This document shows, piece after piece, positions 1-6,554 of a stretch of DNA of 19,072 nt (the first letter of the stretch is position 1; every line of letters begins with the position of its first letter). The position numbers and the translations under genes were made by a program. The notes under the pieces are model-generated. The model was given only the letters and a program-made list of their open reading frames with translations. It ran no database searches and was not told where the DNA came from. The DNA is taken from the NCBI GenBank assembly GCA_002348385.1, contig DEBD01000033.1, positions 1 through 19,072 on the forward strand, given 5' to 3'. This DNA is from Gammaproteobacteria bacterium UBA2965. GTDB lineage: Bacteria; Pseudomonadota; Gammaproteobacteria; Pseudomonadales; Azotimanducaceae.

Positions 1-30
1 CGGATTTGCGATGATGCCGATCTTTCCCAT
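1..30 (-). CDS. acoX: AcoX-like protein, first ten codons only (runs off the left edge)
   Basis: Reading leftwards from an ATG at 30-28 gives MGKIGIIANP, open to the edge of the window. This is the typical N-terminus of AcoX-like proteins of the ATP-NAD kinase superfamily, whose genes accompany acetoin dehydrogenase operons. It follows the E1 beta stop by 38 bases on the same strand, as expected in an aco operon. No clear Shine-Dalgarno sequence precedes the ATG, and a strong hairpin lies between the two genes. The role of AcoX is not well established. The call rests on ten residues plus context; another NAD-kinase-like protein would look the same at this length. Confidence 0.6.
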   Translation of the reverse strand, partial: MGKIGIIANP

Positions 31-44
31 GGGGGACCGAGGCA

Positions 45-64
45 GGCCGGGCTAAAGCCCGGCC
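45..64. other. Perfect 8-bp hairpin between E1 beta and acoX
   Basis: GGCCGGGC at 45-52 and GCCCGGCC at 57-64 form a perfect 8-bp GC-rich stem with a TAAA loop, a few bases after the E1 beta stop. No T-run follows on the minus strand, so it is not a classical intrinsic terminator. It could protect the E1 message or reduce expression of the following acoX gene. Confidence 0.45.
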
Positions 65-68
65 CGGG

Positions 69-1067
69 CTATACGCCCAGGAGCTGCTTGGCCTCTGCCG
101 CGATCCGATCGGCGTTGGGAACGTATACCGCCTCCAACGCCGGACTGAACGGTACCGGCGAGAACGGTGCGCCCACGCGCCCAACCGGTGCATCCAGATA
201 GTCGAACGCGTGCTCCTGAATCTGAGCCGCAATCTCTCCGCCAATGCCGCCAAAACGAACCGCCTCGTGTACCACCATGATGCGATGGGTCTTCTTCACG
301 GACGCCACGATGGTATCCATGTCCAGCGGCTGGATGGTGCGGGGATCGATCACTTCAGCGTCGATGCCCACGTCCTTCAGTTGCTCTGCGGCAGACAGCG
401 CTTCGTGGGTCATGCGGCCCATGGCCACGATGGTGAAGTTGGTGCCTGGTCGAATGATATTGGCTTCGGCCAGGGGCACCTCGTACGGTCCTTCCGGCAC
501 CTCGCCCATCATGGCCAGAGACATCTTGTTCAGCACTACGATGACCGGATTGTCGTCGCGCGCCGCGGCGATGATCATGCCTTTGGCATCGTATGGCGTG
601 GCCGGCATGCATACCTTCAAGCCTGGCAGGTGACACAGCCATGCCTCCAGGCTCTGGGAGTGCTGTGCGGCCAGGCTGGCGCCCGCGCCCGCCATGGTGA
701 GCATGGTCACCGGCAGGGTGGCGTGGCCGCCAAACATGTAGCGCATCTTGGCGAGCTGGTTGGCCACCTCGTCCATGCACTCACCGAGGAAATCCATGAA
801 CATCAGGTCGATGATCGGACGACAGCCTGTAGCGGATGCGCCTACGCCCAGGCCGACAATGCCGGCTTCGGAAATGGGCGTGTCGTACACTCGTTCGGGA
901 CCGAATTCTGCCAGCAACCCATTGTAGTAACCGTACACCCCGCCTGCACCGGCGACGTCTTCGCCGGCGACGAATGCGTCGGGTTGCTCGGAGAGCACCT
1001 GGCGCACTCCGTCGGTGATCGCTGCCACATAGGGGAGCATGCGTGGTTGTTCTTGTGCTTCTGCCAT
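69..1067 (-). CDS. acoB: 2-oxoacid/acetoin dehydrogenase E1 component, beta subunit
   Basis: Full-length (332 residues) transketolase-like beta subunit of a thiamine diphosphate E1 enzyme. Family features are the GEDVAGAGGVYGYYNG stretch near residues 35-50, DTPISEAGIVGLGVGAS near 62-78, a pyrimidine-binding core, and a C-terminal transketolase domain with VVHEAVRFGGIGGEI. With the alpha subunit it decarboxylates a 2-oxo compound or cleaves acetoin and passes the acyl group to a lipoyl E2. The ATG is preceded by AAGGAGAG at 1073-1080, which overlaps the TAA of the alpha gene, so the two are tightly coupled. Acetoin is favoured over pyruvate by the AcoA-like partner and the AcoX-like neighbour, but the substrate is not proven. 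E2 and E3 are not in the window. Confidence 0.88.
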   Translation of the reverse strand: MAEAQEQPRMLPYVAAITDGVRQVLSEQPDAFVAGEDVAGAGGVYGYYNGLLAEFGPERVYDTPISEAGIVGLGVGASATGCRPIIDLMFMDFLGECMDEVANQLAKMRYMFGGHATLPVTMLTMAGAGASLAAQHSQSLEAWLCHLPGLKVCMPATPYDAKGMIIAAARDDNPVIVVLNKMSLAMMGEVPEGPYEVPLAEANIIRPGTNFTIVAMGRMTHEALSAAEQLKDVGIDAEVIDPRTIQPLDMDTIVASVKKTHRIMVVHEAVRFGGIGGEIAAQIQEHAFDYLDAPVGRVGAPFSPVPFSPALEAVYVPNADRIAAEAKQLLGV

Positions 1068-1078
1068 GATGACTCTCC

Positions 1079-2050
1079 TTAGGCGTAAACGTCTTCTAAC
1101 AGGGCGCTAGGCTCGGGCATGGGGCTGGAGTTGGCGAACTCCACCGCTGCCTCGACCTGCCCGGCGATCTCGTCGTGCACGGCCTGTGCTTCCTCCGCGG
1201 ACAGGATTTCCTGCTCCGCCAGGCGTTGCTCCATCAGCTGGATGGGGTCGCGCTGCATCCATTGCTCCAGCTCCTCGTCCGTGCGATAGGTCATGCCCAT
1301 GCCGCGCACGCCCACATGGTCGTAGAAGCGGTAGGTTTTGCACTCGAGCAGGGTGGGTCCCTCGCCGGCGCGGGCGCGGGCAATGGCTTGCCCAGCTGCC
1401 TCGTAAACGGCAATCGCGTCCATGCCGTCTACCACCACACCCGGCATGCCGTATCCGGCTGCTCGATCGGCTACGTCGACGATGGCCTGGTGGTTGCGCT
1501 GGGGCGTGTACTCCCCATATCCGTTGTTTTCGCACACGAATACCACCGGCAGCTTGTAGAGGGCTGCCATGTTGGCCGCCTCGTGCACGGAGCCTTCGTT
1601 GCTGGCGCCATCGCCGAAGAACGATATGGACACATCGTCGGTACCGCGGAATTTGTTGGAAAAACCAGCGCCCATGGCAATGGGCGGCCCGCCGCCCACG
1701 ATGCCGTTGGCGCCCAGCATGCCCAGCTCCATGTTGCAGATGTGCATGCTGCCACCCTTGCCTTTGTTGTAACCGGTGGCACAGCCGAACAACTCCGCCA
1801 TCATGCGGTCGAACTCGCCGCCTTTGGCGATGAGATGTCCGTGGCCCCGGTGCGTGCTGGTGACCCAGTCTGTATTGCGCAGGTGCACCATCACGCCGGA
1901 TGCCACCGCTTCCTCACCCACGTACAGGTGCAGGGCGCCCGGAATCTTGCCGTTCTCCATCATTTTGCCCGCTGCTTCCTCGAACAGTCGGATGCGGACC
2001 ATGCGCCGGTGGATGTCCAGCAGAGTCTCGTTGGGTATGTCGGTGCTCAA
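1079..2050 (-). CDS. acoA: 2-oxoacid/acetoin dehydrogenase E1 component, alpha subunit
   Basis: 323-residue thiamine diphosphate-binding alpha subunit. The cofactor motif starts with GDGASNEG at about 146-153 and ends with ENNGYGEYTP near 174-183. HRGHGHLIAKG (67-77) and GKGGSMHI (97-104) are typical of the AcoA/PdhA family, and GMLGANGIVGGG at 110-121 is especially AcoA-like. The reading frame begins with TTG at 2050-2048, preceded by GGGGGAC at a suitable distance. The next in-frame ATG (codon 17) would cut into the conserved N-terminal helix, so TTG is preferred. It is first in the operon, followed directly by the beta subunit. Pyruvate or another branched 2-oxoacid remains possible as substrate. 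Confidence 0.87.
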   Translation of the reverse strand: MSTDIPNETLLDIHRRMVRIRLFEEAAGKMMENGKIPGALHLYVGEEAVASGVMVHLRNTDWVTSTHRGHGHLIAKGGEFDRMMAELFGCATGYNKGKGGSMHICNMELGMLGANGIVGGGPPIAMGAGFSNKFRGTDDVSISFFGDGASNEGSVHEAANMAALYKLPVVFVCENNGYGEYTPQRNHQAIVDVADRAAGYGMPGVVVDGMDAIAVYEAAGQAIARARAGEGPTLLECKTYRFYDHVGVRGMGMTYRTDEELEQWMQRDPIQLMEQRLAEQEILSAEEAQAVHDEIAGQVEAAVEFANSSPMPEPSALLEDVYA

Positions 2051-2103
2051 AGTGCGTCCCCCTATCAGTCCAAGTCGTTGCAGCAGCCTTGCGCCGACCC
2101 TGT

Positions 2104-2122
2104 CTTAAGGGGTTGCCTTAAG
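2104..2122. promoter_or_regulatory. Perfect 7-bp-arm dyad in the leader/promoter region of the E1 operon
   Basis: CTTAAGG (2104-2110) and CCTTAAG (2116-2122) are exact reverse complements separated by five bases. The site lies about 55 bases upstream of the E1 alpha start, in the spacer shared with the divergent synthetase gene. The size and symmetry suit a dimeric repressor or activator site, or a short leader hairpin. No binding protein can be named from the sequence. Confidence 0.4.
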
Positions 2123-2154
2123 TGGTCGTTGGCCCCAGGCGGTGGCAAAGCCCG

Positions 2155-2187
2155 CTATTGTTAGCGCAAAAGCTCACTATTCTAGCG
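2155..2187. repeat. Imperfect direct repeat about two helical turns apart
   Basis: CTATTGTTAGCG at 2155-2166 recurs as CTATTCTAGCG at 2177-2187; both copies are followed closely by an A-rich stretch. The 22-bp start-to-start spacing puts both copies on the same DNA face. The pair lies just upstream of the synthetase promoter and upstream of the E1 operon, a position suited to tandem activator sites. Two copies with one indel could also arise by chance in an AT-richer spacer. Confidence 0.3.
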
Positions 2188-2208
2188 AAAATGGCGCGGC
2201 TGTGGGCC

Positions 2209-2237
2209 GTGACAATTCGCAGGGACGTCTTTATAAC
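2209..2237 (+). promoter_or_regulatory. Sigma70-type promoter for the acyl-CoA synthetase gene
   Basis: GTGACA (2209-2214, 5 of 6 matches to the -35 consensus) is separated by exactly 17 bases from TATAAC (2232-2237, 5 of 6 matches to the -10). Transcription would begin near 2244, leaving a leader of about 105 bases before the ATG at 2351. The leader carries GATAATT twice (2270-2276 and 2282-2288). This is the best promoter match seen in the divergent spacer. Confidence 0.6.
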
Positions 2238-2350
2238 GGAACGCACCCTGGGCATAAACCGCCGTGGGGGATAATTGGGACGATAATTAGAACAAATGCG
2301 CCGGCAGATGCCCTTGCGTGGCATCGGCGCCGGCTTGTGGGGGACTCAAA

Positions 2351-3892
2351 ATGACTTTTGCCAGAGCCATCGCGGCTGACCGGCCCAGCGAGATCGCGCT
2401 ACGCGATACCGATAACGCCTACACCTGGGGCCAGGTAGACGACATTCTCAATCGCACCGCCAACGGTCTGCTGAGCATGGATCTGGGTCCCGATCACCGG
2501 ATTGCCGTGTTTGCCGAAAACGGTGCCGAAACCGCATTTGCCAACTTGGGGGGCCTGATTTCTGGTGCGTCGGTGGTGCCGGTGAACTTCCATCTCACCG
2601 GTGAGGAGGTGGCCTACATCCTCAATGACTCCGACGCTCGGGTGCTGTTTGCTGACGCTAGGACCGTGGACCGAGCCCTGGAAGCGGCCGCGCAGTCCAA
2701 TGTGCATTCGGTGGTGGTCTGGGGAGTAGCGGAACGCGAGGGTCTCATCCGCTGGCAGGATTGGATCGACGCCAGTTCCGGCGACGAGCCGCCTGACGAC
2801 ATGCCGCCGCGCCCGAACTTGCTGTACACCTCGGGCACCACCGGATTTCCCAAAGGCACGCCGCTGCCGCCCACCATGTTCGCGGGAGGCGATACGGTCA
2901 GGGAACATCTGGAGAACCTGGCTGCGGGGCAGCGCATGGGAGGCGACGCCGGTGTGCATCTTGTAGTGGGCCCTATGTATCACACGGGCCCGCTTTCCGG
3001 CGCGCGTGGGCTGGCCGGTGGGCAGTGCTCCGTAATCCTGGGCCGCTTTGATGCCGAAGCCACGCTCAAAGCCATCGAGGACTACCAGATCGGCAACTCC
3101 ATCATGGTGCCGACGCACTTCGTCCGTCTGCTGGCTTTGCCGGATGAGGTTCGGGCCAAATACAACGTGAGTTCCCTGATCCGCATCGGGCACACCGGCG
3201 CAAAGTGCCCGGTGGACGTCAAGCGGGCCATGATCGAGTGGTGGGGGCCGGTGTTCTTTGATGCTTACGGCGCCAGCGAGGTGGGCACCACCTGCATGAT
3301 CACTTCTGAAGAATGGCTCGAGCACCCAGGCTCGGTGGGGCGTGCGGTGCCCCCGTTCGAGGCCATGATTCTCGATGACGATGGTAACGCGCTGGGGCCC
3401 AATGAAGAGGGCCGCCTGTACTTCAAGGACACGACAGGGCGCGGCGTGGTTTATCACAACGCGCCGGAGAAAGCGGCGGAAGCGCACATTGCCCCCGGGG
3501 TTTTTACCCTGGGCGAGATCGCCTACATGGACGAAGACGGCTACGTCTACATTACCGACCGTTTCAGCGACATGATTGTATCCGGCGGGGTGAACATCTA
3601 TCCGGCCGAGTCCGAGCAGGTCTTGATACACCATCCCGGGGTGCTGGATATCGCCTGTATCGGCGTACCCCATCCCGAGATGGGCGAGGAGCTGAAGGCG
3701 CTGGTGATTCCAAGCAAAGCCGATGCGCCGCCGGATCCGCAGGAACTTATGGACTGGTGTCGCGAGCGCCTGTCGCATTACAAGTGCCCGCGCTCGCTGG
3801 ACTTCGTCGACGAGATCGGCCGAAACACCATGGGCAAGGTGAACAAGCGCAAGCTGCGCGCTCCGTACTGGGAGGGGTTCGAGAAGGGTTAG
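2351..3892 (+). CDS. AMP-forming acyl-CoA synthetase/ligase (ANL superfamily)
   Basis: A 513-residue adenylate-forming enzyme expected to activate a carboxylic acid with ATP and CoA via an acyl-AMP. Visible core motifs are the P-loop YTSGTTGFPKGT (159-170), the A5-type YGASEVGTT, the A8-type hinge ITDRFSDMIVSGGVNIYPAE, and the C-terminal NTMGKVNKRKLR with the probable catalytic lysine at 496. The ATG at 2351 has GGGGGA at 2338-2343; an in-frame GTG at 2318 would add 11 poorly conserved residues and lacks a better ribosome site. It is transcribed divergently from the E1 operon under its own promoter and stands just before the oxygenase cluster. Substrate class (fatty, aromatic or terpenoid acid) cannot be read from the sequence. 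Confidence 0.88.
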   Translation: MTFARAIAADRPSEIALRDTDNAYTWGQVDDILNRTANGLLSMDLGPDHRIAVFAENGAETAFANLGGLISGASVVPVNFHLTGEEVAYILNDSDARVLFADARTVDRALEAAAQSNVHSVVVWGVAEREGLIRWQDWIDASSGDEPPDDMPPRPNLLYTSGTTGFPKGTPLPPTMFAGGDTVREHLENLAAGQRMGGDAGVHLVVGPMYHTGPLSGARGLAGGQCSVILGRFDAEATLKAIEDYQIGNSIMVPTHFVRLLALPDEVRAKYNVSSLIRIGHTGAKCPVDVKRAMIEWWGPVFFDAYGASEVGTTCMITSEEWLEHPGSVGRAVPPFEAMILDDDGNALGPNEEGRLYFKDTTGRGVVYHNAPEKAAEAHIAPGVFTLGEIAYMDEDGYVYITDRFSDMIVSGGVNIYPAESEQVLIHHPGVLDIACIGVPHPEMGEELKALVIPSKADAPPDPQELMDWCRERLSHYKCPRSLDFVDEIGRNTMGKVNKRKLRAPYWEGFEKG

Positions 3893-3896
3893 CCGG

Positions 3897-4179
3897 CTAG
3901 AGACTGGTGTGCTTGACGGTGTTGAGCACGTCCTGGTAGCTGCGGCGCAGCTCGCCCTTGAGCCAATCGAGCATCATTTCGTCTGGCACGGGCGGACCGC
4001 CTATCGCCCGCGCGACACACCTGCGGCTGCAGCGATGTTCTCCGTGGCGGTATTGGCATAGCCGAGCGCAAAGAAACAATCTACGGCCGAGTCTGGGATG
4101 GCGTTGCGGGTGAGGTGGCTTTTGGTCTGCTGCCGGGGCTGCGCTGTTTGTGCGCATGTTCGGCTCGAACCGTCGCCAT
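3897..4179 (-). pseudogene. Broken TetR-family transcriptional regulator (frameshift and internal deletion)
   Basis: From an ATG at 4179-4177 with GGGAGGG upstream, the minus strand reads MATVRAEHAHKQRSPGSR. A +1 shift near the CCCCGGC run then gives TKSHLTRNAIPDSAVDCFF, LGYANTATENIAAAAGVSRG and a TAG stop. This is the TetR N-terminal helix-turn-helix, broken exactly where the recognition helix should continue (normally SRGxLYxxF). A third frame immediately follows with PPVPDEMMLDWLKGELRR and ends at TAG 3899-3897. That looks like the C-terminal tail of a protein, probably the same one, joined by deletion of most of the ligand-binding domain. Only about 280 bases remain of the usual 600 or so. 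It lies divergent to thuA-like 1 and likely once repressed it. Confidence 0.72.
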
Positions 4180-4196
4180 GGTCTGCCCTCCCCGGG

Positions 4197-4205
4197 TGAT
4201 ATGAT
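4197..4205 (+). promoter_or_regulatory. Extended -10 promoter for the ThuA/Rieske cluster
   Basis: TGATATGAT fits the extended -10 pattern TGnTATAAT with one mismatch. No good -35 lies 17 bases upstream, which is normal for this class. Transcription would begin near 4212, about 65 bases before the GTG start of the first cluster gene. It overlaps the dyad at 4197-4215. Confidence 0.42.
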
Positions 4206-4215
4206 TGTCATGTCA
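4197..4215. promoter_or_regulatory. Probable operator: 19-bp imperfect dyad over the -10 element
   Basis: TGATATGA (4197-4204) and TCATGTCA (4208-4215) are inverted copies matching at 7 of 8 positions around a TTG centre. The dyad covers the -10 of the promoter facing the oxygenase cluster and lies 18 bases upstream of the broken TetR gene's start. Size and placement are what TetR-family operators look like, so it may be the orphaned binding site of the dead regulator. Confidence 0.5.
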
Positions 4216-4277
4216 GGCTCGCGCCGCTGCGCGGGCAAGGTGGGTGCGGGGCCGCACCGCTCAGCGGGAGGAAAGAC

Positions 4278-5054
4278 GTGGACAATATCCTTTTGGTTAC
4301 CAAGGGCCATCCGTTCGAGCGGGAGCCGTTCTTCGAGGTGTTCGATAGCATGCCCGCGGTGAACTGGACCCACGTGGAGCAGCCGGCGGCGCAGGCCCTG
4401 TTCAACGTCAAACAGGCGGCTGCCTACGATGCCTTCGTGATGTACGACATGCCGGGTATCGGATTTCGCGGCGATGGGCCGCCCGACTTTGCTGTCCCCA
4501 GCGAGGACTACAAGCAGGGGTTGCTGGAGCTTGTGGAGGAGGGACACGGCTTCGTATTTCTGCATCATGCGGTGGCCGGCTGGCCCACGTGGGATGAGTA
4601 CGCGGAGATCCTGGGGGGGCGATTTCTGTATATGCCCGGTCGCTTGCGTGGTCGGAACTTACCCGATTCAGGCTATCGGCATGGCGTGGAGCACACGGTG
4701 CGCGTGGTTGGGGAGCATCCGGTGACAGCCGGCATCGCGCCATCGTTTTCCATCACTGACGAGCTGTATCTGTTCGAGGTGTTCGAGGACTCCGTGCAGC
4801 CTCTTTTGGCAAGCGACTACGAGTTCACCCGTGACAACTTCTACTCCGCGGCGAAGGCCGTGGCCGAAGGGAAGATGTTCGACAACGAAGGGTGGGAGCA
4901 CGAACCTGGCAGCAACCTCATCGGTTGGGCCCATGAGCGCGGCAAAAGCCGCATCGTTTATCTGCAGTGTGGGGACGATCCGGTGGCGTACGCGAGTGCC
5001 GAGTTTCGCCAGCTCATAAAGAACGCCATCGGCTGGGTGGCCGAGCACGACTGA
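4278..5054 (+). CDS. ThuA-like domain protein 1
   Basis: A 258-residue cytoplasmic protein of the ThuA-like fold (glutamine-amidotransferase-like, PF06283 type). Recognisable parts are the N-terminal strand NILLVTKGHPFERE, a central FVFLHHAVAGWPTWDEY segment near residues 93-110, ITDELYLFEVFED near 155-170 (the DELY element is shared with the second ThuA protein of this cluster), and a C-terminal GKSRIVYLQCGDDP plus a helix ending in NAIGWVAE. The start is GTG at 4278 behind a strong GGGAGGAAAG site. ThuA proteins are best known from disaccharide utilisation, and their reaction is generally undefined. Here there is no sugar dehydrogenase beside it; the neighbours are oxygenase genes. A hydrolase or lyase role on a pathway intermediate is a guess. 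Confidence 0.8.
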   Translation: MDNILLVTKGHPFEREPFFEVFDSMPAVNWTHVEQPAAQALFNVKQAAAYDAFVMYDMPGIGFRGDGPPDFAVPSEDYKQGLLELVEEGHGFVFLHHAVAGWPTWDEYAEILGGRFLYMPGRLRGRNLPDSGYRHGVEHTVRVVGEHPVTAGIAPSFSITDELYLFEVFEDSVQPLLASDYEFTRDNFYSAAKAVAEGKMFDNEGWEHEPGSNLIGWAHERGKSRIVYLQCGDDPVAYASAEFRQLIKNAIGWVAEHD

Positions 5055-5063
5055 GCGGTTATT

Positions 5064-5087
5064 CAGGGGTGCAAAGCGGCGCCCCTG
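5064..5087. terminator. Hairpin after ThuA-like gene 1 (weak terminator or attenuator)
   Basis: CAGGGGTGC (5064-5072) pairs with GCGCCCCTG (5079-5087), with one G-T pair and a six-base loop, ten bases after the stop. No T-run follows on the plus strand, so it is not a strong intrinsic terminator. It may separate expression of thuA-like 1 from the Rieske genes. Confidence 0.35.
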
Positions 5088-5129
5088 ATGTAAAAATGTC
5101 CGGCTAAAACATTCACCGGTGACGGTTTT

Positions 5130-5147
5130 GCCACCACTGGTGGTGGC
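5130..5147. promoter_or_regulatory. Perfect 8-bp-arm dyad upstream of the Rieske oxygenase gene
   Basis: GCCACCAC (5130-5137) and GTGGTGGC (5140-5147) are exact inverted copies with a TG centre, about 90 bases before the oxygenase start. It is too tight for an efficient RNA hairpin but suits a protein-binding dyad. I see no convincing -35/-10 pair in the 179-base spacer. Confidence 0.35.
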
Positions 5148-5188
5148 GGCAGAGGCGAGCGAGGCGCGAACCAGCCTAACTGGGCAGG

Positions 5189-5217
5189 TGTAAAGGCGTC
5201 TGTAAAGGCGTCTGTAA
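5189..5217 (+). repeat. Tandem 12-bp repeat (2.4 copies) before the oxygenase ribosome site
   Basis: TGTAAAGGCGTC occurs at 5189-5200 and again at 5201-5212, then the unit begins a third time (TGTAA, 5213-5217) and runs into AGGGAGGAGGAG. Exact tandem copies suggest recent slippage. Each copy contains a TAAAGG core, so the repeat may offer standby ribosome binding ahead of the real site. Confidence 0.7.
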
Positions 5218-5233
5218 GGGAGGAGGAGACAGC

Positions 5234-6553
5234 ATGACGGTATATCGAAAAATCGAGCGGTTCGCGGATCCGCAGACCTCGAAAACGCCGGTAATGAAGG
5301 AGCCGGACCCTGATCTGGGCTACGACTTCATTCCCAAGGAACGCTATACCTCACCCGACTTTGCCGCCATGGAATGGGAAAAGATGTGGAAGAAGGTCTG
5401 GCTCATGGGCGCCTGGATTGGTGACCTGAAAGAGCCGGGTGACTACGTGGTGACGGAGATCGGTAAGGAAAGCATCGTCATCACCATGGACGAGGATCGA
5501 CAGTACAACGCCTTTTACAACGTCTGCTCTCACCGCGGTAATCAGGTGGCCTACGGCGCCAGCGGCCACACCAAGACGTTCAAGTGCTCCTACCACCTGT
5601 GGGAATACAACCTCAAAGGCGAGTGCATCGACATTCCCGACCCCGAGACGTTTCCCCAGGGTGCGCCGTGCGACAAGCTGGGCATCGTGAGCCTGCCTTG
5701 CGATACCTGGGGGGCCTGGGTGTGGTTCAGCCTCAACCAGGATGCCGAGCCGCTCAGAGAATTCCTGGGCATGATTCCGGAGCATCTGGATCCTTACCAC
5801 TTCGAGGACATGGCCCTGGTCAACGATGTCACCGTGGAGTGGGACGTGAACTGGAAGGCCTCGGTGGACGCCTTCAACGAGACCTATCACGTGCTGGGCA
5901 CCCATCCCCAGCTGGCGTGGATGCTCGAAGACATGGACGTGCAGATCGACTGCTACGACAAGCACAACCGCTACCTGATTCCGTTCGGCTGCGTGAGCAC
6001 CCACATTGAGGACGGCACGCCCATCGCGGAAGCGTTGCGGGTCTTCATGGAGAGCAACGGCCTCGATCCGGAGACCTTCGATGGCAATGGGCTGGACGTG
6101 CGCCGTGGCATCCAGAAGCACCTGCGCGAAAACGGTGAAGCCATGGGTTACGACTTCTCCGACATGAACGATGACCAGCTCACCGACGACTACCACTATC
6201 TGATCTTCCCGAACATGACGTTCAACACCCACTGCAACAGCGTGATGGTTTTCCGTCAGCGCCCGCATCCGTCTGACCCGAACAAGATGTTCTACGACGT
6301 GCAGAACTACAGCACCATCCCGAAAGGCCAGCAGCGCCCCGAGCGTCCGCCGCACCGGCAGTGGAAGCACGGCGAAGACAGCCTGGGAGAGGTGCTTGAT
6401 CAAGACGCGGAGAACCTGCCCATGATTCAGAAAGGCATGAACAGCGAAGGTTTCCGCGGGCTTTGGATCGGTGATCAGGAGCTGCGCATCCGGCACTTCC
6501 ACAAGACCCTCGATGACTACGTGCATCGCAATTCCATCAACTGGATGAAGTAG
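5234..6553 (+). CDS. Rieske non-heme iron oxygenase, alpha (catalytic) subunit
   Basis: A 439-residue ring-hydroxylating-type oxygenase. The Rieske [2Fe-2S] ligands are C98, H100, C118 and H121 (C-x-H, 17 residues, C-x2-H). The mononuclear iron site is FNETYHVLGTHP with H219 and H224 plus D391 in DQDAENLPMIQKG. The residue three before the first iron histidine, which bridges the Rieske and iron centres of neighbouring subunits, is E216. Naphthalene dioxygenase has Asp there, whereas the carnitine oxygenase CntA has Glu. CSYHLWEYN replaces the more usual CxYHGW, with Leu for Gly. The start has a strong AGGGAGGAGGAG site. It should insert oxygen into an organic substrate using electrons from the ferredoxin encoded next. 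No small beta subunit or reductase gene follows. Substrate unknown. Confidence 0.92.
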   Translation: MTVYRKIERFADPQTSKTPVMKEPDPDLGYDFIPKERYTSPDFAAMEWEKMWKKVWLMGAWIGDLKEPGDYVVTEIGKESIVITMDEDRQYNAFYNVCSHRGNQVAYGASGHTKTFKCSYHLWEYNLKGECIDIPDPETFPQGAPCDKLGIVSLPCDTWGAWVWFSLNQDAEPLREFLGMIPEHLDPYHFEDMALVNDVTVEWDVNWKASVDAFNETYHVLGTHPQLAWMLEDMDVQIDCYDKHNRYLIPFGCVSTHIEDGTPIAEALRVFMESNGLDPETFDGNGLDVRRGIQKHLRENGEAMGYDFSDMNDDQLTDDYHYLIFPNMTFNTHCNSVMVFRQRPHPSDPNKMFYDVQNYSTIPKGQQRPERPPHRQWKHGEDSLGEVLDQDAENLPMIQKGMNSEGFRGLWIGDQELRIRHFHKTLDDYVHRNSINWMK

Positions 6554-6554
6554 C

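Noticed and set aside
210..1082. Long plus-strand ORF (290 codons) opposite E1 beta
   Set aside because: Complementary-frame shadow of a clear E1 beta gene; His/Gly/Ala-rich composition and no family motifs.
1175..2164. Long plus-strand ORF opposite E1 alpha
   Set aside because: Antisense shadow of a strongly conserved gene; no motifs of its own.
2155..2187. CRISPR-like or transposon-end repeats
   Set aside because: Only two short imperfect copies; no array, no transposase and no target duplications anywhere in the window.
2399..3778. 459-codon minus-strand ORF opposite the acyl-CoA synthetase
   Set aside because: Length comes from high GC on the third codon position; composition is Arg/His/Val-rich with no domain, while the plus strand has all ANL motifs.
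3897..4568. One continuous 223-codon minus-strand gene here
   Set aside because: Its upstream part is antisense to ThuA-like gene 1. Only the last portion has protein-like sequence, and it fits a decayed TetR gene read in several frames.
5351..6526. 391-codon minus-strand ORF opposite the Rieske oxygenase
   Set aside because: Antisense shadow; Val/His repeats typical of reverse-complemented coding DNA.
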